Assembly: GCA_002339345.1 (NCBI GenBank)
Contig: DDKM01000083.1
Span: 1-18,690, forward strand
Source: Firmicutes bacterium UBA2598
GTDB lineage: Bacteria > Bacillota > PH28-bin88
DNA: 18,690 nt
Reading direction: 5' to 3'
In this document: positions 7,171-14,677 of the stretch, in pieces
Layout of the letters: every line of letters begins with the position of its first letter
How positions within the stretch are numbered: position 1 is the stretch's first letter
Notes under the pieces: generated by a model
What the model was told of the DNA's origin: nothing
Seen by the model: only the letters and a program-made list of their open reading frames with translations
Databases searched by the model: none
Position numbers and translations under genes: made by a program

Positions 7171-8319
7171 GTGGCAACGGTTTTAAGGTTGGTTGATCTG
7201 TGTAAAAACTTTGACTCCACGCCGGTGGTCAGGAATGTAAACCTGGAAATCCGCGGCGGGGAATTTTTTACTTTTCTGGGGCCCAGTGGTTGCGGTAAAA
7301 CCACCACCCTGCGGATGATCGGTGGTTTTGAGCAGCCCACCAGTGGGCGGATTTTGCTGGACGGCCAGGATATTACTGATTTACCACCATTTCTACGGGA
7401 TGTCAATACGGTTTTTCAGAACTACGCCCTCTTTCCCCACATGACGGTTGTGCAGAATGTGGCCTTTGGCCTGGAGATGCGAGGCGCCAGCAAGGCGGAG
7501 ATTGCCTCCCGGGTTAAAAAAATGCTGGCCATCTTTGGCCTCACCGGGTTGGAGAAGCGTAAGCCCGCCCAGTTAAGTGGGGGGCAGCAGCAGCGGGTGG
7601 CAGTGGCCCGTTCCCTGGTGTTACATCCAAGGGTACTGCTGTTGGACGAGCCGCTGGCAGCCCTGGATGCCCAGTTGCGCCGCCAAATCCAGATCGAGCT
7701 GAAGGAAATCCAGAAATCATCCGGGGTCACCTTCGTATATGTGACCCATGATCAGGAGGAGGCCCTGTCTCTCTCCGACCGTATCGGGGTGATGCGGGAA
7801 GGCGTGCTGGAACAGGTCGCCACGCCGCGGGAGGTGTATAGCCGACCGGCTACCCGTTTTGTGGCGGAATTTGTGGGTGAAAACAATATTCTGCCGGTGC
7901 GGGTGATCGGAAGCCAGGGCGGTGATACCCTGTTGGAAATGGGCCACATTCGCGTGGTGGCCAGGGATGGGCGTGTTGCCAAGGGGCAACCCGCTGTGCT
8001 GGCCATCCGGCCGGAAAATATTTGCCTGCATGCTGAGCGGCCGGTAGGAGAAGGAAACCTGTTGGCCGGAGTAGTGCGGGAATGCCTGTACAGCGGCACC
8101 AGCCTGAAGGTGGTGCTACAGCTGGATTCCGGTCAGCGCCTGTTGGTACAGACCCAGGCGGGAGCATCCTTTCAGCCTGAAGACCGGGTATGGGCCGCCT
8201 GGCGACCGGAAAACGGACGGGTGCTTCCCGACCATCCGGTGCCACATGGCCAGGTTTTACCGGGTCACCCGCCCAACCCACAACCAGGGAGCAGGCGCAG
8301 GGGGAGGTGGCCTGGTTGA
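7171..8319 (+). CDS. potA: spermidine/putrescine ABC transporter ATPase PotA
   Basis: A 382-aa ABC ATPase energising polyamine import through PotB/PotC. Walker A GPSGCGKT is at 37-44, Q-loop Gln83, signature LSGGQQQRV at 135-143, Walker B LLLDEP at 156-161 and the H-loop His193. A TOBE-type regulatory domain (EFVGENNILPV, LAIRPENICL) follows. GTG at 7171 is chosen because a purine/G-rich block precedes it and the protein then starts at the usual place; an in-frame ATG at 7129 lacks a site. The last ~30 residues are His/Pro/Gly/Arg-rich and look like a non-conserved tail running into potB. The stop overlaps the potB start (TTGA). Confidence 0.93.
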   Translation: MATVLRLVDLCKNFDSTPVVRNVNLEIRGGEFFTFLGPSGCGKTTTLRMIGGFEQPTSGRILLDGQDITDLPPFLRDVNTVFQNYALFPHMTVVQNVAFGLEMRGASKAEIASRVKKMLAIFGLTGLEKRKPAQLSGGQQQRVAVARSLVLHPRVLLLDEPLAALDAQLRRQIQIELKEIQKSSGVTFVYVTHDQEEALSLSDRIGVMREGVLEQVATPREVYSRPATRFVAEFVGENNILPVRVIGSQGGDTLLEMGHIRVVARDGRVAKGQPAVLAIRPENICLHAERPVGEGNLLAGVVRECLYSGTSLKVVLQLDSGQRLLVQTQAGASFQPEDRVWAAWRPENGRVLPDHPVPHGQVLPGHPPNPQPGSRRRGRWPG

Positions 8320-9182
8320 AGGAAACTGACCGGGCGCCGGCCTGGTTCCGCAGCCTGATGGGAACCCCCCCCCTCCTCTGGCTGACCATCTTTTTGGGCA
8401 TTCCCCTGCTGTTGGTGGTGGCCATCAGCTTTACCACCAGGGGTACCTATGGCGGGGTAGTCTACCAGTTTTCTCTGGCCAGCTACGCCATGTTGCTGGA
8501 TCCGCTGTATGTCGGGATCATGGTTCGCTCCTTGGGTATGGCAACGGTCGCCACCCTGGTGTGCCTGCTGGCCGGTTACCCCCTGGCCGCCTATATTGCG
8601 GCGGCAGGGCCAGAAAGGCGCCGCTGGCTATTGATGCTGGTTATTATTCCCTTCTGCATCAACTTTTTAATCCGGACATATGCCTGGATGGTGCTATTGC
8701 GGTCGGAAGGGCTCATCAACTCCCTGCTGATGGCCACCGGGCTCATCGAATCACCCCTGGCCATGTTGTATACACCCGGTGCTGTGCTGCTGGGTCTGGT
8801 TTATATTTTTCTGCCCTTTGCTGTTTTGCCCATCTACGCATCGCTGGAAAAGCTGGATCCCCATCTGGTGGAGGCTGCTTCCGACCTTGGGGCCAGGGGT
8901 GGACAGGTGCTCCGGCGGGTGGTGCTGCCCATGGCGGCCCCCGGTATTGCCGCCGGGGCCTTGTTGACCTTTATCCCTTCCCTGGGGATGTTTGTGGTGA
9001 CCGACCTGATGGGCGGTTCCCGTACCATGCTGGTGGGTAATCTCATCCAGAACCAGTTCATGGCTGCCCGTAACTGGCAGCTGGGTTCGGCGGCATCGGT
9101 GTTGCTCATCCTGATGGTATTGGTCGGCCTGGGCATCTACCGGCGGCTGTTTCCGGCAGAGGGAGGGATGGGTGATGTATAG
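8316..9182 (+). CDS. potB: spermidine/putrescine ABC transporter permease PotB
   Basis: A 288-aa inner-membrane permease with six predicted helices, one half of the polyamine channel. The cytoplasmic EAA loop that docks on PotA reads VEAASDLGARGGQVLRRVVLP followed by PG. NFLIRTYAW and MVGNLIQNQF-like segments (here LVGNLIQNQF) are typical of PotB. The start is TTG 8316, 7 nt after GGGGAGGT, overlapping the potA stop; an in-frame GTG at 8307 is part of that ribosome site. It overlaps potC by 8 bp. Confidence 0.92.
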   Translation: MKETDRAPAWFRSLMGTPPLLWLTIFLGIPLLLVVAISFTTRGTYGGVVYQFSLASYAMLLDPLYVGIMVRSLGMATVATLVCLLAGYPLAAYIAAAGPERRRWLLMLVIIPFCINFLIRTYAWMVLLRSEGLINSLLMATGLIESPLAMLYTPGAVLLGLVYIFLPFAVLPIYASLEKLDPHLVEAASDLGARGGQVLRRVVLPMAAPGIAAGALLTFIPSLGMFVVTDLMGGSRTMLVGNLIQNQFMAARNWQLGSAASVLLILMVLVGLGIYRRLFPAEGGMGDV

Positions 9183-9990
9183 AACCAGGGCAGGGACCTG
9201 GGGACTGACCATCCTGGCGGCGCTGGTGTACTTTTTCCTCTATGCCCCCATTTTACTGATGGCGGTGTATTCCTTTAACGATTCCCGCCTGAACATCACC
9301 TGGCAGGGCTTCACCTGGAAGTGGTACCTTAGCCTGTGGCAAAACGCCTATGTGCTGGAGGCCATGGGCAACAGCCTGGTAGTGGCGGTGGTATCCACCC
9401 TTTTATCGGTGGTGCTGGGCACCACTGCAGCCTACGGGTTGTATCGTTTCCGCCTGCGAACGGCTAAGTTGCTGGAAGGCCTGATCTTCATTCCCCTGGT
9501 GGTGCCGGATGTGGTGCTGGGTGTTTCCCTTCTGGTACTATTCGTATTGGCCGGGATTAGCCTGGGCCTGCATACCATCATCATCGCCCACTCTGTCTTC
9601 GGTATCGCCTATGTGGCGGTAGTGGTTCGGGCACGACTGGCCGGTCTGGATCCCAACCTGGAACAGGCCGCCATGGACCTGGGGGCGGACTGGTGGACTT
9701 GTTTTCACCGGATAGTGTTGCCGCTGATCCTGCCTGGTGTGGTGGCCGGCGGGTTATTGGCCTTTACCGTTTCCATGGATGATTTTGTGGTCACCTTTTT
9801 TACGGCCGGGGTGGGATCCACCACCCTGCCGTTGCGAATCTATTCCATGCTCAAACTGGGTATTTCCCCGGAGGTGAACGCCCTGTCCACCATCCTGGTT
9901 GTGGTCATCGCCCTTTTGGTGCTGATTGCTCAACTGGTGTTGCGGCGGGGTGCCAATAATCAATCCAATTATGTTGGGAAGGAGTGGTAG
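9175..9990 (+). CDS. potC: spermidine/putrescine ABC transporter permease PotC
   Basis: A 271-aa six-helix permease, partner of PotB. Typical PotC features are YAPILLMAVYSFND at the first helix, SLVVAVVSTLLSVVLGT, the EAA loop EQAAMDLGADWWTCFHRIVLP and the SMDDFVVTFFTAG segment. ATG 9175 is chosen, 7 nt after GGGAGGG; GTG 9172 is the alternative. It begins inside the end of potB and ends 2 bp before the likely potD start. Confidence 0.93.
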   Translation: MYRTRAGTWGLTILAALVYFFLYAPILLMAVYSFNDSRLNITWQGFTWKWYLSLWQNAYVLEAMGNSLVVAVVSTLLSVVLGTTAAYGLYRFRLRTAKLLEGLIFIPLVVPDVVLGVSLLVLFVLAGISLGLHTIIIAHSVFGIAYVAVVVRARLAGLDPNLEQAAMDLGADWWTCFHRIVLPLILPGVVAGGLLAFTVSMDDFVVTFFTAGVGSTTLPLRIYSMLKLGISPEVNALSTILVVVIALLVLIAQLVLRRGANNQSNYVGKEW

Positions 9991-9992
9991 AG

Positions 9993-11087
9993 TTGGTAAG
10001 AAGGGATGGAGAGCGAGCGGTATGGGTTACGGGGCTGGTGGCGGTTTTACTGCTGGCTGTGGGGTTGATGGCTTCCGGCTGTGGTAAAAAAAAGCCTCCG
10101 GCGGTGACGGGGGATCCGCAGTTGGCCAAGGTGCTCAATGTATACAACTGGTCTAATTACATCGATGAAGAAGTCATCCGGGATTTTGAAAAGGAGTTCG
10201 GGGTCAAGGTCAATTATGATACGTACAGCAGCAATGAGGAATTGCTGGCCAAACTCATGACCGGAGTCGGGGGTTATGATGTCATCGTACCCTCCGATTA
10301 CATGGTGGAAATCATGATTAAAGAGGGTTTGCTGGCACCTCTGGATCTGCAAAACATTCCCAACCTGCGGAACATTCATGAGCGCTTTTTAAACCTACCC
10401 TTCGATCCAGGCAACCGGTATACTGTTCCCTACATGTGGGGTACGGTGGGGATCGGGGTGAACACCCGGTATGTGGAGGATGGGATTGACAGCTGGGAGG
10501 CCCTGTGGGATCCCAAGTACATGGGCCGCATCGTCATGTTGAACGATATGCGAGAAACCTTTGGGGTGGCCCTTAAGAGCCTCGGCTATTCCCTGAACAC
10601 CACCGATCCGGCCGCGCTGGAGCAGGCCAAAGCCAAGCTGGTGGCGCAAAAGTCCCTGGTTAAGGCTTATGATAGCGAGAATATCAAACATTTCCTGGTG
10701 TCTGGCGAGGCCTGGCTGGTACATGCCTGGCCGGGAGACGTGGCCATGGCAGCGGAGGAAAACCCGGATATCGTCTATGTACTGCCCAAGGAAGGCGGTA
10801 CCATCTGGGCGGATAACCTGGCCATTCCCAAAAAGGCGCCTAACAAGTACACCGCCGAGGTGTTTATCAATTACCTGTTGCGTCCTGATGTCAGCGCTCG
10901 GCTGACGAAAGCCATCCTTTACGGCAACCCCAACCGGGAGGCCTGGGCACTGCTGGATAAGGAAATCCTGGAAGATCCCGCTATTTTCCCGCCGGAGGAA
11001 GCCCTGGCCAATTCCGAGTGGATGCAGGATCTGGGGGATGCTACCACCCTTTATGACCGGCTGTGGACGGAAATTAAGGGTAAATAG
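9993..11087 (+). CDS. potD: spermidine/putrescine-binding lipoprotein PotD
   Basis: A 364-aa extracellular solute-binding lipoprotein. A basic N-terminus and a hydrophobic stretch lead to the lipobox MASGC, with Cys30 as the lipidation site; Ala at -3 is slightly unusual. Polyamine-site residues known from PotD have visible counterparts: NVYNWSNYI (Trp, Tyr), the Asp in LNDMRE, HAWPGD (Trp) and IWADN (Trp, Asp). TTG 9993 is preferred, 8 nt after GGAAGGAG. GTG 9984 would abut the site. Last gene of potABCD; no clear terminator follows at once. Spermidine versus putrescine preference is undetermined. Confidence 0.93.
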   Translation: MVRRDGERAVWVTGLVAVLLLAVGLMASGCGKKKPPAVTGDPQLAKVLNVYNWSNYIDEEVIRDFEKEFGVKVNYDTYSSNEELLAKLMTGVGGYDVIVPSDYMVEIMIKEGLLAPLDLQNIPNLRNIHERFLNLPFDPGNRYTVPYMWGTVGIGVNTRYVEDGIDSWEALWDPKYMGRIVMLNDMRETFGVALKSLGYSLNTTDPAALEQAKAKLVAQKSLVKAYDSENIKHFLVSGEAWLVHAWPGDVAMAAEENPDIVYVLPKEGGTIWADNLAIPKKAPNKYTAEVFINYLLRPDVSARLTKAILYGNPNREAWALLDKEILEDPAIFPPEEALANSEWMQDLGDATTLYDRLWTEIKGK

Positions 11088-11114
11088 GCCGTTGTCATAT
11101 CTAGATCTTGATGG

Positions 11115-11160
11115 GGCATGCTATCCCTTGAAGGTGGAAACCAAAGGGAGGTAGGATGCC
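11115..11160 (+). promoter_or_regulatory. hairpin covering the start of a possible 29-aa ORF
   Basis: Nested pairs form one long hairpin: GGCAT (11115-11119) with ATGCC (11156-11160), CTA (11121-11123) with TAG (11152-11154), TCCCTT (11124-11129) with AAGGGA (11144-11149), and GGT with ACC around a GGAA loop. The 3' arm contains the AGGGAGG ribosome site and the ATG of the small ORF, so folding would block its translation. It matches no riboswitch family I recognise. Confidence 0.45.
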
Positions 11161-11245
11161 GTTGAAGCCACACTTTCGACGCCGGTCGGACTTTATCGGG
11201 GATAATGGTATTGCGGAGGAGAACGCCGCCGGCAAGCTTTTTTGA
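11156..11245 (+). CDS. possible 29-aa small ORF downstream of potD
   Basis: It begins with ATG behind AAAGGGAGG (spacing about 4) and runs 29 codons (MPLKPHFRRRSDFIGDNG then IAEENAAGKLF) to TGA at 11243-11245. The N-terminal half is basic and there is no membrane segment. I do not recognise it. It lies after potD and before the T-box promoter, and its start is sequestered in a hairpin. It may be a real small protein or a chance ORF in a structured 3' region. Confidence 0.25.
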   Translation: MPLKPHFRRRSDFIGDNGIAEENAAGKLF

Positions 11246-11254
11246 TAAACCCTA

Positions 11255-11283
11255 TTGCCAGCCACTGCAGATTGTGGTAAATT
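11255..11283 (+). promoter_or_regulatory. sigma-A promoter of the T-box transcript
   Basis: TTGCCA (11255-11260, 5/6) and TAAATT (11278-11283, 4/6) are 17 bp apart. Transcription would begin near 11290, about 20 nt before the base of T-box stem I, where a T-box promoter is expected. Confidence 0.6.
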
Positions 11284-11308
11284 ATTTTCCAATAACACCA
11301 AAATGGCA

Positions 11309-11590
11309 TTGACGGAGAAAAGTACGTCGTTGGGGGCCTTCCAGGGAGGGGGTGTCGTGACTGCAAGCACCCCTATGGCGCTGCCGGCGGAAGTTCTCTC
11401 CCGAGCCGGGAGGCTGAAACCATTCGGGCAAGTAGGCTTCCCCGGAAACTTCCACCGTTAAAAGGAAGGGGGTATCGGATGCCTGTTTGGTTGATCCCGT
11501 ACCCCGTAATGAGTGGGCCTTTACCGGCCAATGAGGGTGGTACCGCGAGTGTTCAACTCCTCGTCCCTTAGGGGGCAAGGAGTTTTTTAT
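11309..11590 (+). promoter_or_regulatory. T-box leader (tRNA-sensing riboswitch)
   Basis: All T-box parts are visible. Stem I is closed by TTGACGG (11309-11315) with CCGTTAA (11455-11461). AGTA on its 5' side and GGAA on its 3' side mark the specifier-loop E motif. An apical AGGGAG motif is followed by the GGGGTG/CACCCC helix. Stem II is GGGGGTA with TACCCC. The T-box AGGGTGGTACCGCG is at 11534-11547, and the CGTCCCT antiterminator partner follows. Uncharged tRNA binding favours readthrough. The specifier stretch AAACTTCC allows TTC (Phe) or CTT (Leu). The TGGT bulge predicts an A discriminator base, which fits tRNA-Phe and tRNA-Leu and argues against TCC (Ser, G73). Phe is my slight preference. 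Confidence 0.92.
11555..11590 (+). terminator. T-box-controlled intrinsic terminator
   Basis: AACTCCT (11555-11561) pairs with AGGAGTT (11578-11584), with inner CCC/GGG pairs and a following T run. Its 5' half overlaps the CGTCCCT antiterminator strand, so the two folds exclude each other. Confidence 0.88.
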
Positions 11591-11632
11591 TTTGCAGCCT
11601 GTAGATTTGGTAGGATGGAAGGAGGGAGCAAA

Positions 11633-11740
11633 ATGTTGGGGATACCTGATCCGCAAATCTGGCTGGCTTACCTGTTATGTCTGCTGTCCGCCGGCCTGTG
11701 TGTGGCCTACGGTGCAGTAAAATGGAACAGCCATGATTAG
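11633..11740 (+). CDS. 35-aa symporter small accessory protein
   Basis: A 35-aa single-helix membrane protein beginning MLGIPDPQIWLAYLLCLLSA and ending KWNSHD. It resembles the small accessory proteins encoded just upstream of some sodium:solute symporters, which share an M-GIPDPQ-W-AY start. The ATG lies 6 nt after GGAGGG, a strong site. It is the first gene after the T-box terminator and is followed 51 bp later by the symporter gene, so the two should be made together. It presumably binds or stabilises the symporter in the membrane; that is inference. Confidence 0.75.
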   Translation: MLGIPDPQIWLAYLLCLLSAGLCVAYGAVKWNSHD

Positions 11741-11791
11741 GCAGGCTGACGAGTTCCGGACGGAAGCAGATAGGAGAGGGAGGGTATTACA

Positions 11792-13420
11792 GTGAATAGT
11801 GCCTTGCTGTATGTCATTGTTGCCTTGTATGTGGCCGCTGTGGCGGGGTTGGGATACCTGGCCTACAGCCGCACCAAGTCGGATAAGGACTACCTCATCG
11901 CCGGAGGAAATGTCCATCCCGTGCTGATGGCCCTGGCCTACGGTTCCACCTTTATTAGCACTTCAGCCATTGTGGGTTTTGGCGGTAATGCCGGGTTGTT
12001 TGGTATGAGCCTGCTGTGGCTGACCTTTGCCAACATTTTTGTCGGTATTTTCCTGGCCTTTGTCTTTTTCGGCAAGAAGACCCTGGTGGTGGGCCGGAAC
12101 CTGGATGCCCAAACTTTCCCGGAGTTTCTGGGCCGTCGTTATCATTCCGCCTTTATTCAGAAATATGCAGCCGCCATCATTGCCATCGCCATGCCCCTGT
12201 ACGCCGCGGCGGTGATGATCGGGGCCAGCCGCTTTTTGGAGCAAACCCTACGGATTAATTATAATGTCGCCGTTTTGGTATTTGCCGTTTTCGTGGCCGC
12301 CTATGTAATGACCGGCGGGTTGAAGGGCGTGGTGTACACCGATGCCCTGCAGGGTACCATCATGTTTGTGGGGATGGCTTTACTGCTGGTGATGACCTAT
12401 GCCAAGCTGGGTGGACCGCTGGCCGCCCATCAGGCCTTGACCGGTTTGGCCGCCAAACTGCCGGAAAGTCTTGCTGCCAAGGGCCACCAGGGATGGACCA
12501 GCATGCCGGCCTTTCTTTCCGAATACTGGTGGGTGGTGGTTTCCACCATCGTCATGGGTGTGGGAATCGGGGTGCTGGCCCAACCCCAGCTAATTGTCCG
12601 TTATCTAACGGTGAAAAGTCCCCGGGAACTGAACCGGGCAGTGGTGGTGGGCGGTATTTTTATCCTGATGATGACCGGGGTGGCCTTCGTGGTAGGTGCC
12701 CTGACCAACGTTTACTTTGACCAGACTGTCGGGAAGATTTCCCTGATGGCCTCGGTGGATCCCGCCACCGGTAAGCCCAACGTGGACCGGATTATTCCCC
12801 TATATATCAATTCTGCCATGCCGGTATGGTTCACCTATGTATTTATGCTCACCCTGATTTCGGCGGCCATGTCCACCTTGAGCGGTCAGTTTCACGTCAT
12901 CGGCACTTCCATCAGCCGGGACCTGTACCAGCCGAAATCCGGCCAGACCGCCAGGGACCCGCTGCTGCTTAACCGCCTGGGATTGGTAGCAGGTCTGGTG
13001 ATCACCGTCTGGTTAAGTTTTAAACTGCCGGCAGGGATTATTGCGGTGGCCACCGCCATTTTCTTCGGAGTATGTGCCGCTGCCTTCCTCCCCGCCTATG
13101 CTGCCGGACTGTACTGGAAGCGGGCCACCCGGGCGGGGGCCATCGCCAGTATGCTGGTGGGTTCCGCCACCAGCCTGTTCATGCTGATGTTCACCTATGC
13201 CAAGGGTTCGGCTTCCCTCGGGGTAGCGCAGGCGCTGTTTGGCAAACCCGCCCTTTTTGCCTTTCCCTGGACGGTGGTGGACCCCATTGTCATCGCCCTG
13301 CCCCTTTCCAGCGTGACCATGGTGGTGGTTAGCCTGGTCACCGAGCCGGTGGAGCAGGGACTGTTAAACCGGTGTTTCCAGAAAAAGATTCTCGCCCCGG
13401 CCGGTGCGGCTGCGGAGTAG
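11792..13420 (+). CDS. sodium:solute symporter (SSS family)
   Basis: A 542-aa integral membrane carrier with about 13 hydrophobic helices. SSS features include YLIAGGNVHPVLMALAYGST (helix 2), the TGGLKGVVYTDALQG signature, and SAAMSTLSGQFHVIGTSISRD, whose Ser/Thr residues match the Na2 sodium site region. GTG 11792 lies about 8 nt after GAGGGAGGG. Family members import amino acids, carboxylates, pantothenate or sugars with Na+. The T-box suggests an amino acid (Phe or Leu), while the organic-acid genes downstream would suggest a carboxylate. A terminator separates it from those genes, so the T-box is the better clue. The substrate is not established. Confidence 0.9.
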   Translation: MNSALLYVIVALYVAAVAGLGYLAYSRTKSDKDYLIAGGNVHPVLMALAYGSTFISTSAIVGFGGNAGLFGMSLLWLTFANIFVGIFLAFVFFGKKTLVVGRNLDAQTFPEFLGRRYHSAFIQKYAAAIIAIAMPLYAAAVMIGASRFLEQTLRINYNVAVLVFAVFVAAYVMTGGLKGVVYTDALQGTIMFVGMALLLVMTYAKLGGPLAAHQALTGLAAKLPESLAAKGHQGWTSMPAFLSEYWWVVVSTIVMGVGIGVLAQPQLIVRYLTVKSPRELNRAVVVGGIFILMMTGVAFVVGALTNVYFDQTVGKISLMASVDPATGKPNVDRIIPLYINSAMPVWFTYVFMLTLISAAMSTLSGQFHVIGTSISRDLYQPKSGQTARDPLLLNRLGLVAGLVITVWLSFKLPAGIIAVATAIFFGVCAAAFLPAYAAGLYWKRATRAGAIASMLVGSATSLFMLMFTYAKGSASLGVAQALFGKPALFAFPWTVVDPIVIALPLSSVTMVVVSLVTEPVEQGLLNRCFQKKILAPAGAAAE

Positions 13421-13591
13421 ATAAGCGACAGAGATAAAGGATTATCCCTTCCGTTAGGTGGATGGTGGCTCCCCCGGGGAGAACGGCAGGACGGTCACAA
13501 CCGGTTTGGGTATGGGCGGGAAGGTAAGCCGGGCGAGTTCACCAGGGGTAATACGGTAAAATGCAGTATGGTAGGATAGCTTTTTTGGTAG
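13421..13591 (+). other. structured gap after the symporter gene, no gene seen
   Basis: CCGTT (13451-13455) can pair with AACGG (13482-13486), enclosing a second hairpin CTCCC/GGGAG (13469-13481). The next 100 bp are G-rich with further short complementary runs. No ORF with a ribosome site was found and no known RNA family was recognised. It may be 3' UTR of the symporter mRNA or an unlisted small RNA ending at the terminator at 13592. Confidence 0.35.
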
Positions 13592-13614
13592 CCGGCCTTG
13601 GCCGGTTTTTTTTT
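13592..13614 (+). terminator. intrinsic terminator of the symporter unit
   Basis: CCGGCC (13592-13597) and GGCCGG (13600-13605) form a GC-only hairpin followed by nine T. It insulates the T-box unit from the sigma-54 promoter region downstream. Confidence 0.85.
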
Positions 13615-13620
13615 GAATGG

Positions 13621-13670
13621 GATGTTAACAGGTTAACATCAGTGAACACATATTTAACAGTTCGTAAACA
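13621..13670 (+). promoter_or_regulatory. dyad and phased TTAACA sites, likely enhancer-binding activator site
   Basis: GATGTTAAC (13621-13629) and GTTAACATC (13632-13640) form a perfect 9-bp-arm dyad with an AG spacer. TTAACA-like hexamers recur at 13625, 13633, 13643 (TGAACA), 13654 and 13665 (TAAACA), spaced 8, 10, 11 and 11 bp, about one helical turn apart. The array lies about 90-140 bp upstream of the start site predicted from the -24/-12 promoter, the usual place for a sigma-54 activator. No activator gene lies in the window. Confidence 0.65.
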
Positions 13671-13731
13671 GAAGGGGTTGTACAAAAATTCACTAAACTT
13701 GTAGGACAGCAGCTGGCGGCATCTGCATTTC

Positions 13732-13747
13732 TGGCACAAAAGTTGCT
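13732..13747 (+). promoter_or_regulatory. sigma-54 (-24/-12) promoter of the lyase gene
   Basis: TGGCAC (13732-13737), five bases, then TTGCT (13743-13747) match the RpoN/SigL consensus TGGCAC-N5-TTGCA/T at every defined position. Transcription would begin near 13759, about 58 nt before the lyase ATG. It lies in a non-coding gap with upstream dyad sites, as an enhancer-dependent promoter should. Confidence 0.85.
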
Positions 13748-13816
13748 AAAAGGTTGAATGGATGGTTCTCCGAAAGGGACAATGGTGTGATGGAGGAGGG
13801 GGGATGAGGTTTGACC

Positions 13817-14677
13817 ATGGAGTGGACGTACCTGTTTGTGCCGGGCAATAACTCCAAGCGGGTGGCCAAGGCCCTGGTGGCCGGGGCGGATGTGGTGCTG
13901 CTGGATCTGGAGGACGCCGTAGCCCTGGGGGAAAAGGAGACTGCCAGGGCGGAAGCGGTGGCAGCCTTAAGCATGGAGCGCAAGGGCCGGGTGTTTGTAC
14001 GGGTGAACGGGCTAGGGACCCCCTATTGCCTGGCCGACCTGGCAGCGGTAGTGGTTCCGGGATTGGATGGCATCATGCTGCCCAAGACCGAGAGCCGGGA
14101 GGATGTGATCATTGCAGACTGGGTGATCGGCCAGTTGGAACGCCAGCGGGGGATCACCCCGGGAACGGTGGAGTTATTGCCACTGGTGGAAACGGCGGCA
14201 GGGGTGGAGCGGTCATTGGAAATTGCCAGGGCCAGCTCCCGGGTGTGCCGACTGGCCTTTGGCGCCATAGACTACACCTTGGATATCGGTACCGGCCTGT
14301 CCAAGGGGGGTTCCGAGTTGTTTTATGCCCGCAGCAAGCTGGTGAATACGTCACGGTTGGCGGGTATCGCCGCACCCATTGATACAGTATACCCCGATGT
14401 GCGAGATCTGGAGGGACTGGCCGCCGATTGTGCAGCGGCACGGCAGCTGGGGATGGGGGCCAAGCTGGTGATTCACCCGGATCAGATCCCGCTGGTGCGG
14501 GAGACCTTTGCTCCGGGGGCGGCGGAGATTGCCTGGGCTAAAAAGGTGGTGGCAGCCTTTGCCGCTGCAGAGGCGGACGGGGTAGCGGCCATCGCCGTGG
14601 ACGGCAAATTCATCGATTACCCTGTGGCTGCCCGGGCCAAGCAAATCGTAGCGGCTGCGGAGGCCTTGGGTCTGTGA
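13817..14677 (+). CDS. CitE/HpcH-type acyl-CoA lyase (malyl-, citramalyl- or citryl-CoA lyase-like)
   Basis: A 286-aa cytosolic TIM-barrel enzyme of the HpcH/HpaI-CitE family, which cleaves 3-hydroxyacyl-CoA thioesters to acetyl-CoA plus a 2-oxoacid with Mg2+. Motifs: LFVPGNN (6-12), DLEDAV (30-35), VRVNGLGTPY with Arg62, VETAAGV with metal ligand Glu125, FGAIDYTLDIG with metal ligand Asp152, and AKLVIHPDQI (215-224). Length fits stand-alone malyl/citramalyl-CoA lyases. No CitD or CitF partner genes lie nearby, so a CoA thioester, not an ACP thioester, is the likely substrate. ATG 13817 is preferred (AGGT 6 nt upstream); TTG 13811 is an alternative. Its TGA stop lies within the end of an inserted repeat element. 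Confidence 0.85.
   Translation: MEWTYLFVPGNNSKRVAKALVAGADVVLLDLEDAVALGEKETARAEAVAALSMERKGRVFVRVNGLGTPYCLADLAAVVVPGLDGIMLPKTESREDVIIADWVIGQLERQRGITPGTVELLPLVETAAGVERSLEIARASSRVCRLAFGAIDYTLDIGTGLSKGGSELFYARSKLVNTSRLAGIAAPIDTVYPDVRDLEGLAADCAAARQLGMGAKLVIHPDQIPLVRETFAPGAAEIAWAKKVVAAFAAAEADGVAAIAVDGKFIDYPVAARAKQIVAAAEALGL

Noticed and set aside
11238..11243. Intrinsic terminator of the pot operon at the six-T run
   Set aside because: The only hairpins directly before it are 3-4 bp, too weak to support the call.
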